Source: Streptomyces tendae
GTDB taxonomy: Bacteria; Actinomycetota; Actinomycetes; Streptomycetales; Streptomycetaceae
DNA: 64,000 bases
Reading direction: 5' to 3'
Assembly (NCBI RefSeq): GCF_014650435.1
Contig: NZ_BMUY01000014.1
Location: 163,460 to 227,459 of the forward strand
The position numbers were made by a program, and so were the translations under genes. How positions within the stretch are numbered: position 1 is the first letter of the stretch; the number at the start of each line of letters is the position of its first letter. Positions 41,332-48,741 of the stretch are shown here, one piece after another. Under the pieces are notes generated by a model. That model did no database searches and had not been told where the DNA came from. It saw only the letters and a list, made by a program, of their open reading frames with translations.

Positions 41332-41893
41332 CGCCCCGTGCCCCCTCGGGGGCACCGAAGTCCACGTCGGCGGCGGCCCGGACCCGGATGCGGCGGCCGG
41401 GCCAGCCGATCGTGCGGTAGACGGCGTTGTACTGCGCGATCGAGCGGTCCGCCGGGACGAGGTCGGTGTCCGCCCCGGTCCGCACCGAGGTGGTGTGCCC
41501 GTCGGCGACGACCACCAGGTCGTAGCCCCGGCTCAGCGCCTGCCGCGCCGTGGTGTCCACGCAGACCTCCGTGGCGAACCCGGTCACGATCACCTCGGTG
41601 ACACCGCGCGCCGTCAGGACCGCGTCGAGGTCGGTGCCCAGGAAGCCGTCCGGGGTCGTCTTGTCCACGACCGGCTCCCCCTCCCGCGGCGCCAGCTCGG
41701 GCACGACCCGCCAGCCCTCGGTCCCGGGGACCATGCCCGCGTCCTGCTGCCGCACGGTCACCACCAGCACCCCGGCCGCCCGCGCCCGCTCGCTCAGCCG
41801 GGCGATCGCGGCGACCGTCTCGGCGGCCCGGTGCGCCATGGCGACCGTGCTGTTCTGCATGTCGATGACGAGGAGCGCGGTGGTGGGCGGCAC
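41318..41893 (-). CDS. Isochorismatase-family cysteine hydrolase
   Basis: The 191-residue hydrolase has the catalytic triad of the family: Asp in LLVIDMQN (residues 7-14), Lys in VVDKTTPDGFLGTDL and Cys in VTGFATEVCVDTTARQAL. Nicotinamidases, carbamoylases and other amidases share this fold; the substrate is unknown. The start is GTG 41891-41893. It lies 43 bp downstream of the TetR gene, on the same strand, so the two may be co-transcribed. Confidence 0.9.
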   Translation of the reverse strand: MPPTTALLVIDMQNSTVAMAHRAAETVAAIARLSERARAAGVLVVTVRQQDAGMVPGTEGWRVVPELAPREGEPVVDKTTPDGFLGTDLDAVLTARGVTEVIVTGFATEVCVDTTARQALSRGYDLVVVADGHTTSVRTGADTDLVPADRSIAQYNAVYRTIGWPGRRIRVRAAADVDFGAPEGARGVRPA

Positions 41894-41936
41894 AGGCCCA
41901 CCGTAGCGGGACGTCCGGCCCGCGCACCGCCCGTTT

Positions 41937-42566
41937 TCACCTGCCCAGCAACTCCCGCACCTGGTCGAGGGCGGTGTCGAAGGGGTCGGGGAGCACGCCG
42001 ACCCCGTGGGCGACCAGCGCCCCCTCGTGCAGCAGCATCAGCGTCCGGGCCAGCCGGTCCGCGCCCGCCGCGTCGATCTCCCGGGCCAGGCCGGTGAAGA
42101 GGTCGAGCATCCACCGCTTCTGGCCGATGATGACCGGGTGGGCCGGATGGGCCGGGTCGCTGATCTCCGCATGTGCGTTGATCATGCTGCACCCCTTGGC
42201 GCCGTACCGCGCCGACCACGCGCGTGATGCCTCGAAGACCGCCTCGACCCGGGCGGCCGCCCCCTCCCCCGCCGCCTCCAGCCGTCCGGCGAGCAGGTCC
42301 CGCCAGCGCTCGTCGCGCCCGGCCAGGTACTCCACGACGATCTGCTCCTTCGAGCCGAACCGGTCGTACAGCGTCTTCTTGGTCACCCCCGCCTCGGCGG
42401 CGATGAGGTCCACGCCCACGGCGTGGATGCCGTGCGCGTAGAACAGCCGCTCGGCGGCCTCCAGCACCCGTCGCGCGCCCGGCGTCATTCGGACCCGGCG
42501 AGGTTTCCCCGCGGCTCCCACGACCTCTTCACCCATGACCTCTCCACCCGCGGCCTCTGCACCCAT
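41937..42566 (-). CDS. TetR-family regulator, divergent from EamA transporter
   Basis: The regulator has about 209 residues. The N-terminal HTH is MTPGARRVLEAAERLFYAHGIHAVGVDLIAAEAGVTKKTLYDRFGSKEQIV, followed by an all-helical ligand domain. The stretch before the HTH (GAEAAGGEVMGEEVVG) is low complexity, so ATG 42566, 42536 or a later one could be the start. It faces the EamA gene across two tandem palindromes that are its likely operators. Confidence 0.85.
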   Translation of the reverse strand: MGAEAAGGEVMGEEVVGAAGKPRRVRMTPGARRVLEAAERLFYAHGIHAVGVDLIAAEAGVTKKTLYDRFGSKEQIVVEYLAGRDERWRDLLAGRLEAAGEGAAARVEAVFEASRAWSARYGAKGCSMINAHAEISDPAHPAHPVIIGQKRWMLDLFTGLAREIDAAGADRLARTLMLLHEGALVAHGVGVLPDPFDTALDQVRELLGR

Positions 42567-42575
42567 GGCCACGAG

Positions 42576-42625
42576 TATACCGGTCTGTATAGTGGGCACT
42601 CGGAATGAGTAAACCGATCTGTCTA
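42576..42625. promoter_or_regulatory. Two tandem TetR operator-like palindromes
   Basis: TATAC-CGGTCT-GTATA (42576-42591) and the related TAAAC-CGATCT-GTCTA (42610-42625) share the TANAC-CGNTCT-GTNTA pattern and lie 34 bp apart, covering the EamA promoter region. Confidence 0.7.
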
Positions 42626-42639
42626 CTACGACTCTGGAT

Positions 42640-43614
42640 GTGGTCGACGTGAACGCCCTGCTCTCGGCCGCCTTCGTACTGTGCTGGAGCTCCGGCTTCA
42701 TCGGCGCCAAGCTCGGTGCGGAGACCGCTGCCACGCCCACCCTCCTGATGTGGCGCTTCCTGCCGCTCGCCGTCCTGCTGGCCGCCGCCGCGCTCGTCTC
42801 CCGGACGGCCTGGCGGGGTCTGACGCTCCGGGGCGCCGGCCGGCAGATCGCCATCGGCGCACTGTCGCAGAGCGGCTATCTGCTCAGCGTCTACTACGCC
42901 ATCGAGCTGGGTGTCTCCAGCGGCACCACCGCCCTGATCGACGGCGTCCAGCCCCTGGTCGCCGGCGCCCTCGCCGGTCCCCTGCTGCGGCAGTACGTCT
43001 CCCGCAGGCAGTGGCTCGGACTGTGGCTCGGGCTGTCCGGCGTGGCCACGGTGACACTCGCCGACGCCGCGGCGGCCGGGGCGTCAGTGGCCTGGTGGGC
43101 GTATCTCGTCCCGTTCCTCGGCATGCTGTCGCTGGTGGCGGCCACCTTCCTGGAGAGCCGCACACGGGAGCCGGTCGCGCCCCGCGTCGCCCTGACGATC
43201 CACTGCGCGACCAGCGCCGTCCTGTTCTCCGGCCTCGCCCTGGCCGCCGGGGCGGCGACGCCGCCTGCCGGGACCTCGTTCTGGCTGGCGACCGCCTGGC
43301 TGGTGGTGCTGCCGACCTTCGGCGGCTACGGGCTGTACTGGCTGATCCTGCGCCGGTCCGGCATCACCGAGGTCAACACCCTCATGTTCCTCATGGCGCC
43401 GGTCACCGCGGTGTGGGGCGCCCTCATGTTCGGTGAGCCCTTCGGCGTCCAGACCGCCCTCGGCCTGGCGGTCGGCCTCGCGGCCGTGGTCGTCGTCCGG
43501 CGCGGGGGCGGCCCGGACCGGAGGCGGCGGTCCCTGGAGCCCGTGCGGTCCGGCGCGGACCGTCCGGCGGCCCCGAGGCCGAAGGCTGCCGGGCCGAAGG
43601 CTGCCAGGCGCTGA
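42640..43614 (+). CDS. EamA/DMT-family transporter
   Basis: The 324-residue membrane protein has about ten hydrophobic segments in two EamA repeats (LLSAAFVLCWSSGFIGAKLG with the family WSSGF pattern; second repeat near residues 155-290). The cytoplasmic tail is basic and Pro/Ala-rich. It is a drug/metabolite exporter of unknown substrate. GTG 42640 or GTG 42649 starts it. It is probably repressed by the divergent TetR. Confidence 0.88.
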   Translation: MVDVNALLSAAFVLCWSSGFIGAKLGAETAATPTLLMWRFLPLAVLLAAAALVSRTAWRGLTLRGAGRQIAIGALSQSGYLLSVYYAIELGVSSGTTALIDGVQPLVAGALAGPLLRQYVSRRQWLGLWLGLSGVATVTLADAAAAGASVAWWAYLVPFLGMLSLVAATFLESRTREPVAPRVALTIHCATSAVLFSGLALAAGAATPPAGTSFWLATAWLVVLPTFGGYGLYWLILRRSGITEVNTLMFLMAPVTAVWGALMFGEPFGVQTALGLAVGLAAVVVVRRGGGPDRRRRSLEPVRSGADRPAAPRPKAAGPKAARR

Positions 43615-43628
43615 CCCCGCCGCGCCCC

Positions 43629-44999
43629 TCAGAAGCCGCCGCCGAAGTCCCCTCCGCCGCCGAAACCGCCGCCACCGCCGAAGTCCCCGCCGCCGAAGCC
43701 GCCCCCGAAGTCCCCGGGGTCGAAGTCGCCGCCCGAGACGTCGCCGCCCTCGTAGCCGCCGAAGTCGCCGTACCCGGTGCCGTAACCGGCTCCGTAGGCG
43801 GGTCCCGCCATCATGCTGCCGAGCATGGTGCCGACCAGCAGCCCGGGCAGGATGCCGCCGCCGAAGTAGCCGCCCGCCCAGGGGCCGTAGGCCGGGCCCG
43901 CGTCCCAGTAGGGACGGCGGCCGTAATCGGTGTCCACCTCGCGGATCATCGGGTCCCGGCCGTCGGACAGCCGGGCCTGGTCGGCCGCGCAGACCGGGAC
44001 CCGGCGCGTGGTGCCGCCCGGCGGGGTCCAGGTGGCGTCGGCGACCGAAGGGCCGTGGCGCGGGTCGAAGAAGCAGGGCGGCCTGCGCTCGGGCAGCGGC
44101 CTGCCCTCGCGGCGGGCGGCCAGCTGCGCGAGCGAGAAGCGGCCGTCCTCCACCGCCTGGGTGACGGCGCGCACGTCCTCCGGTTTGCGGGCGTCGGCCA
44201 TATAGGTCTTGGCCTGCTCGTAGGCGTCGAGGGCGCGTTCGTAGTCCGCCCGCATCGCGTCGTCGGCGCCCGGTTCCGCCGGGTGGAAGTCCAGGCGGTC
44301 CAGCTCCTCGCCGAACGCCGTGATGTCCTCGTCGACCACCACCCGCAGCCGCTCCAGGGCCGCCCGCTGCTCCGCCTCGCGGCGGTGGCGGCTGCGCCGG
44401 GAGACCGCGTAGACGCCCGCGCCGCCCAGGACCACCACCGCGCCCGCGGTGATCAGGGCGCCCGTGGGCGCGGAGCCGCCGCCGGAGTCCCAGGACGAGG
44501 GGGCGGAGCCGCGCACGCTGCGCAGCGCGTCGTCGACGAAGTCGTTCAGCTGGGCCTTGGGATCGCCCGCGCCCTGGACGGCGGTGACCAGGTTCTGCAC
44601 GCCCTGGCGGCTCAGCACGCTGCTGTCGGCGCGGGCGTCGAAGCGGTCGCCGAGCCGGACGCCGTACAGACCGGTGATGCCGGTCTCGGTGCGCAGGTTC
44701 TGGAAGAGGTTCTCGGTCGGGTAGCCGGCCGGAAGGACCGCCACGAAGACGGGTTCGCCCGCGTCCTCGATCTTGTGGGCGAGCGCGTCCGCGTCCGACT
44801 TGGACAGCAGGTCGGAGGCGGCCGGGTCCACGTACACGGGACTCTCGCGCAGGGCCTCGCCGATCTCGGAGACGTCGGTCTGCGCCTGCTCACCGGACGC
44901 ACCGGACCCACCGGACGCACCGGCCAGCAGCACCGCCAGCGCGGCGACGACCGGCGCGACCAGGAGGCGTATGAGGAACCGAGCACGAACGCCCTTCAT
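43629..44999 (-). CDS. TPM-domain-like membrane protein with glycine-rich tail
   Basis: The 456-residue protein has an N-terminal signal/anchor (residues 8-28), an extracytoplasmic domain resembling TPM (SPVYVDPAASDLLSKSDADALAHKIEDAGEPVFVAVLPAGYP), a TM segment about 175-195, basic RRSRHRREAEQRAALERLR helices, then a Tyr/Gly/Pro stretch and a Gly-Phe-Asp repeat tail (GGGFGGGDFGGGG). Such proteins may take part in envelope maintenance or repair; the role is unknown. It lies 64 bp downstream of cimA on the same strand. Confidence 0.75.
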   Translation of the reverse strand: MKGVRARFLIRLLVAPVVAALAVLLAGASGGSGASGEQAQTDVSEIGEALRESPVYVDPAASDLLSKSDADALAHKIEDAGEPVFVAVLPAGYPTENLFQNLRTETGITGLYGVRLGDRFDARADSSVLSRQGVQNLVTAVQGAGDPKAQLNDFVDDALRSVRGSAPSSWDSGGGSAPTGALITAGAVVVLGGAGVYAVSRRSRHRREAEQRAALERLRVVVDEDITAFGEELDRLDFHPAEPGADDAMRADYERALDAYEQAKTYMADARKPEDVRAVTQAVEDGRFSLAQLAARREGRPLPERRPPCFFDPRHGPSVADATWTPPGGTTRRVPVCAADQARLSDGRDPMIREVDTDYGRRPYWDAGPAYGPWAGGYFGGGILPGLLVGTMLGSMMAGPAYGAGYGTGYGDFGGYEGGDVSGGDFDPGDFGGGFGGGDFGGGGGFGGGGDFGGGF

Positions 45000-45063
45000 A
45001 CGTTCGAACGTACCCGAACGGGTCTCAATCAGACATAAAGAGCGAGGGCATCATGTGCCGGGC

Positions 45064-46668
45064 TCACTCGGCGGGCGCGACCCCCGCCCGCAGCAGCCCG
45101 TACGTGTAGGCGTCCTCCAGGGCCTGCCACGAGGCGGCGATGACGTTCTCCGCGACGCCCACCGTGGCCCACTCCCCCGTGCCGTCCGAGGTGGAGATGA
45201 GGACCCTGGTCGTGGACTGGGTGCCGTGCACGCCCTCCAGGATGCGGACCTTGTAGTCGACCAGGTCGAGCTTGGCCAGCTCGGGGTAGATCTTCTCCAG
45301 GGCGACGCGCAGCGACCGGTCCAGGGCGTTGACCGGGCCGTTTCCCTCGGCGGTGGCGACGATGCGCTCGCCCTTGGCCCAGAGTTTGACGGTGGCCTCG
45401 TTGGCGTGGCTGCCGTCGGGGCGGTCCTCGGTGATCGCGCGCCAGGACTCGACGTCGAAGTACTTCAGCGGCCTGCCCTCGGCCTCGGCGCGCAGCAGCA
45501 GCTCGAAGCTGGCGTCGGCGGCCTCGTAGGTGTAGCCCGCCAGCTCGCGCTCCTTGACCCGCTCGACGACCCGGCCGACCAGCTCGCGGTCGCCGCCGAG
45601 GTCGATGCCGAGTTCCTTGCCCTTGAGCTCGATGGAGGCGCGTCCCGCCATGTCGGAGACCAGCATCCGCATGGTGTTGCCGACCAGCTCGGGGTCGATG
45701 TGCTGGTAGAGGTCCGGGTCCACCTTGATCGCGGAGGCGTGCAGGCCGGCCTTGTGCGCGAAGGCGGAGACGCCCACGTACGGCTGGTGGGTGGAGGGGG
45801 TGAGGTTGACGACCTCGGCGATGGCGTGGGAGATCCGGGTCATCTCGCGCAGCCGGCCCTCGGGCAGGACCTGCTTGCCGTACTTCAGCTCCAGGGCGGC
45901 CACGACCGGGAACAGGTTGGCGTTGCCCACCCGCTCGCCGTAGCCGTTGGCCGTGCACTGGACGTGGGTGGCGCCCGCGTCGACCGCGGCGAGGGTGTTG
46001 GCGACGGCGCAGCCGGTGTCGTCCTGGGCGTGGATGCCGAGCCGGGCGCCGGTGTCGGCCAGCACCGTGGCGACCACGGCCTGGATCTGCGCCGGGAGCA
46101 TGCCGCCGTTGGTGTCGCACAGGATGACGACGTCGGCGCCGGCTTCCGAGGCGGTGCGCACGACGGACTTGGCGTACTCGGGGTTGGCGCGGTAGCCGTC
46201 GAAGAAGTGCTCGCAGTCGACGAACACCCGGCGGCCCCGCGCCTTGAGGTGGGAGACGGTGTCGGCGACCATCGCCAGGTTCTCGTCCAGCGTGGTGCGC
46301 AGGGCCAGCTCGACGTGCCGGTCGTGCGACTTGGCGACCAGGGTGATCACCTCGGCGCCGGACTCGAGCAGCGCCCTGACCTGGTGGTCCTCGGCGGCGG
46401 TGGCGCCCGCCCGGCGGGTGGAGCCGAAGGCGACCAGCTGGGCGTGCCGGAAGTCGATCTCCTCTTGGGCGCGGGCGAAGAACTCGGTGTCCCGCGGGTT
46501 GGCGCCGGGCCAGCCGCCCTCGATGAAGCCCACACCGAAGTCGTCCAGGTGCCGTGCGATGGCCAGCTTGTCCGCGACCGTGAGGTTGATGCCCTCGCGC
46601 TGCGCGCCGTCGCGCAGGGTGGTGTCGAAGACGTGGAACGAATCGTCGAGTTCGCTGGTTGCGGTCAT
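45064..46668 (-). CDS. cimA: (R)-citramalate synthase
   Basis: The 534-residue DRE-TIM enzyme (HVFDTTLRDGAQREGINLTVADKLAIARHLDDFGV) has the C-terminal LeuA-type regulatory dimer domain from about residue 400. It condenses pyruvate and acetyl-CoA into citramalate, giving 2-oxobutyrate for isoleucine independently of threonine. The metal motif GIHAQDDTGCAVANTLAAVDAGA is present. The substrate pocket and length fit the CimA group rather than isopropylmalate synthase. A leader peptide with tandem Ile codons and a terminator hairpin precede it. Confidence 0.92.
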   Translation of the reverse strand: MTATSELDDSFHVFDTTLRDGAQREGINLTVADKLAIARHLDDFGVGFIEGGWPGANPRDTEFFARAQEEIDFRHAQLVAFGSTRRAGATAAEDHQVRALLESGAEVITLVAKSHDRHVELALRTTLDENLAMVADTVSHLKARGRRVFVDCEHFFDGYRANPEYAKSVVRTASEAGADVVILCDTNGGMLPAQIQAVVATVLADTGARLGIHAQDDTGCAVANTLAAVDAGATHVQCTANGYGERVGNANLFPVVAALELKYGKQVLPEGRLREMTRISHAIAEVVNLTPSTHQPYVGVSAFAHKAGLHASAIKVDPDLYQHIDPELVGNTMRMLVSDMAGRASIELKGKELGIDLGGDRELVGRVVERVKERELAGYTYEAADASFELLLRAEAEGRPLKYFDVESWRAITEDRPDGSHANEATVKLWAKGERIVATAEGNGPVNALDRSLRVALEKIYPELAKLDLVDYKVRILEGVHGTQSTTRVLISTSDGTGEWATVGVAENVIAASWQALEDAYTYGLLRAGVAPAE

Positions 46669-46776
46669 GATCTGAAGGCTCCTGTATGGGATCTCGGTCT
46701 ACCGGAATGACCGGTTCCACCGTCCGTCTATGATCCCTCGCGCTCTCTTCCCGGCTCGGGGTGGGCCAGGAAAGCG

Positions 46777-46802
46777 AAAAACCTCTCGCGGGTGCGAGAG
46801 GT
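46777..46802 (-). terminator. Attenuator terminator in the cimA leader
   Basis: On the reverse strand a perfect 9-bp stem, ACCTCTCGC / GCGAGAGGT, with an ACCC loop runs directly into TTTT. It sits 109 bp before the cimA ATG and 55 bp after the leader peptide stop. An intrinsic terminator inside a 5' leader indicates transcription attenuation. Confidence 0.8.
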
Positions 46803-46829
46803 CTGCGCGCGGGTCGAGGACGACGGTGT

Positions 46830-46856
46830 CCACCCGTACCTGGTCGTACGTGGTGG
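46830..46856 (-). promoter_or_regulatory. Second hairpin in the cimA leader
   Basis: CCACC(A)CGTAC pairs with GTACGGGTGG immediately after the leader peptide stop codon. It could be the pause or anti-terminator partner of the attenuator. Its pairing role is inferred. Confidence 0.5.
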
Positions 46857-46925
46857 TCACTGCGGACCGGCGCGCCTGCTGCCAATAATCATGGCGAACG
46901 AGAGCACGGTGGCAGTCTGGCACAT
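46857..46925 (-). CDS. cimA leader peptide with tandem isoleucine codons
   Basis: A 22-residue reading frame MCQTATVLSFAMIIGSRRAG + PQ starts at ATG 46923-46925 after AGGGGGACGGA, a good ribosome binding site, and stops at 46857. It contains ATT-ATT, two Ile codons that are very rare in such GC-rich DNA, placed for ribosome stalling before the hairpins. This is the expected architecture for isoleucine-sensing attenuation of cimA. Confidence 0.7.
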   Translation of the reverse strand: MCQTATVLSFAMIIGSRRAGPQ

Positions 46926-46977
46926 TCCGTCCCCCTGTCCACCGCCCGTCTCAGGATGCGAGCGACGGGCGTCCGGA

Positions 46978-47580
46978 TCAGGACCGTGGCAGGAGCCCCT
47001 CGGCGAGGAACTCCCGTGCGTGGCCCAGCGCCTGCGCCCGGTCCGTCCCGCGCAGGCCGATCGCCACGTGAATGGCGAAGCCGTCGAGCAGGGCCCGCAG
47101 CCGGGACGCGAAACGGTCGGGGTCCACGGGCCGGAACTCGCCGCGCGAGATGCCCTCCGCGAGCAGGGCGACCAGGTCGCGGTGCCAGGCGCCCTCGATG
47201 GCGGCCTGCCGGTCGCGGGCCTCGTCGGGGGCGTTCTGCGAGCGGTTCCACACCTCCAGCCACAGCGTCCAGTGCGGGTCGCGGTGGCCGTCCGGGACGT
47301 ACAGGTCGACGTAGGCGTCGAGGCGTTCCCGGGCGGTGCCGGGCCGGGTGAGCAGACGGCCGCGCTCGGCGCCGAGGCGGCCCTCGCTCCACTCCAGGGT
47401 GCGCAGCAGCAGTTCGTCCTTGGAGCCGAAGTAGTACAGGAGGTGGCCGCTGCTCATGCCGACCTCGCGGCCGAGCGCCGCCATGGTCAGTTTCTCCAGG
47501 CCGCGCTCGGCGATCATCTCCATGGCGGCGGCGAGCACGTCCTCGCGCGGCGGGGCCTGCCTGCGCCCACCACCGGCCAT
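46978..47580 (-). CDS. TetR-family regulator next to agmatine deiminase
   Basis: The 200-residue TetR protein has HTH MIAERGLEKLTMAALGREVGMSSGHLLYYFGSKDELL and a ligand domain with WTLWLEVWNRSQ. ATG 47578-47580 has GGGAG 5 nt upstream. It is 17 bp downstream of the deiminase gene and probably in one operon. It is a candidate controller of the deiminase/urease/permease cluster, perhaps sensing a polyamine or related amine; that is inference. Confidence 0.88.
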   Translation of the reverse strand: MAGGGRRQAPPREDVLAAAMEMIAERGLEKLTMAALGREVGMSSGHLLYYFGSKDELLLRTLEWSEGRLGAERGRLLTRPGTARERLDAYVDLYVPDGHRDPHWTLWLEVWNRSQNAPDEARDRQAAIEGAWHRDLVALLAEGISRGEFRPVDPDRFASRLRALLDGFAIHVAIGLRGTDRAQALGHAREFLAEGLLPRS

Positions 47581-47597
47581 CTCCACTCCCGGGTCTT

Positions 47598-48626
47598 CTA
47601 GGTCGAGTAGGTCCTCGGCTGCTGCTGCGTGATGCAGTGGATGCCTCCGCCACCCGCGAAGATCGTACGCGCGTCGACCAGGGTCACCGTCCGGTCGGGG
47701 AACAGGCGGCGGAGGATGCCCGCCGCCCGTTCGTCGTTCGGGTCGCCGAAGGCGCACAGGACGACACCGTCGTTGCACAGGTAGTGGTTGATGTACGAGT
47801 AGTCGACCCAGCCGCCCTGCTCGTCCTTCAGGACCGTCGGGGCGGGGACCTCGACCACCTCCAGACGGCGTCCCTTGGCGTCGCTCTGGCCGCGGAGGAT
47901 CTCCAGGTACAGCTGTGAGCGCTCGTGGTCGGGGTGCCGGGGGTCTCGCTGGCTGTGCACGAGGACGGTGCCCGGCCGTGCGAAGGCCGCGACGATGTCG
48001 ACGTGGCCCTGGGTCCCGTACCTGCCGTAGTCGCCGCTCAGCCCGTGCGGGAGCCAGATCGCCCTGGTGGTGCCGAGCTTGGCGTGGATCTCGGCCTCGA
48101 CCTCCTCACGGGTCAGGCCGGGGTTGCGGCCGGAGCCGAGCTGGACGGTGTCGGTCAGCAGGACCGTGCCCTCGCCGTCGACGTGGATCGCGCCGCCCTC
48201 GTTGACGAGGGTGCTGCTCAGCACGGGGGCGCCGGCGAGGTCCGCGACGTGGCGGGCGATCTTGGCGTCGTGCTCCCAGCGGGCCCAGTCCTGGGCGCCC
48301 CAGCCGTTGAACACCCAGTCCACGGCGGCCAGTTGGCCCCTCCCGTCCGTCACGAAGGTCGGGCCGATGTCCCGCATCCAGGCGTCGTCCAGCTCGCGCT
48401 CCACCAGGTCGACGTCCGGGCCGAGCAGCTCACGCGCCGTGGCGCCCTGGCCGGGTCCGTGCACCATCGTCACCGGCTCGAAGCGGCGCACCGCGCGGGC
48501 GACGCGGGCCCAGGCCGCACGGGCCTCGGCCAGCTCCTCGTCGTCGGTGAACGTCGAGTTGGGGCCGGGCCAGGCCATCCAGGTGCGTTCGTGCGGAGCC
48601 CACTCGGGAGGCATGCGGAAGGTCAT
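47598..48626 (-). CDS. Agmatine deiminase family protein
   Basis: The 342-residue guanidine-modifying enzyme (PAD_porph family) has catalytic residues in DDAWMRDIGPTF, the His motif GTQGHVDIVAAF and the nucleophilic Cys in GGGGIHCITQQQPR near the C-terminus. Agmatine deiminase yields N-carbamoylputrescine and ammonia, but relatives act on other guanidines or peptidyl-Arg. The start (ATG 48626) lacks a purine-rich ribosome binding site; the upstream strand is CT-rich. ATG 48614 is an alternative. Confidence 0.88.
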   Translation of the reverse strand: MTFRMPPEWAPHERTWMAWPGPNSTFTDDEELAEARAAWARVARAVRRFEPVTMVHGPGQGATARELLGPDVDLVERELDDAWMRDIGPTFVTDGRGQLAAVDWVFNGWGAQDWARWEHDAKIARHVADLAGAPVLSSTLVNEGGAIHVDGEGTVLLTDTVQLGSGRNPGLTREEVEAEIHAKLGTTRAIWLPHGLSGDYGRYGTQGHVDIVAAFARPGTVLVHSQRDPRHPDHERSQLYLEILRGQSDAKGRRLEVVEVPAPTVLKDEQGGWVDYSYINHYLCNDGVVLCAFGDPNDERAAGILRRLFPDRTVTLVDARTIFAGGGGIHCITQQQPRTYST

Positions 48627-48690
48627 GGAGGTGTCCCAGGAGGTCGGAGGAGGAGGACGGAGGGAGGCGAAGAAGAACGCCGGCGGAAGG

Positions 48691-48741
48691 CCAGAGGTAG
48701 GCCAGCAGTAGGCCAGAGGTAGGTCAGAGGTAGGTCAGAGG
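48691..48741. repeat. 11-bp tandem repeat between ureC and the deiminase gene
   Basis: Four full units of (C/T)CAG(A/C)(G/A)GTAGG plus a partial fifth run into the ureC stop codon at 48735. The copies differ by 1-2 bases. They may vary in number among strains. Confidence 0.85.

Noticed and set aside
46699..46923. 74-codon reverse frame (GTG 46923) in the cimA leader
   Set aside because: It overlaps the better-supported 22-codon leader peptide, reads through the terminator hairpin and has no family resemblance.
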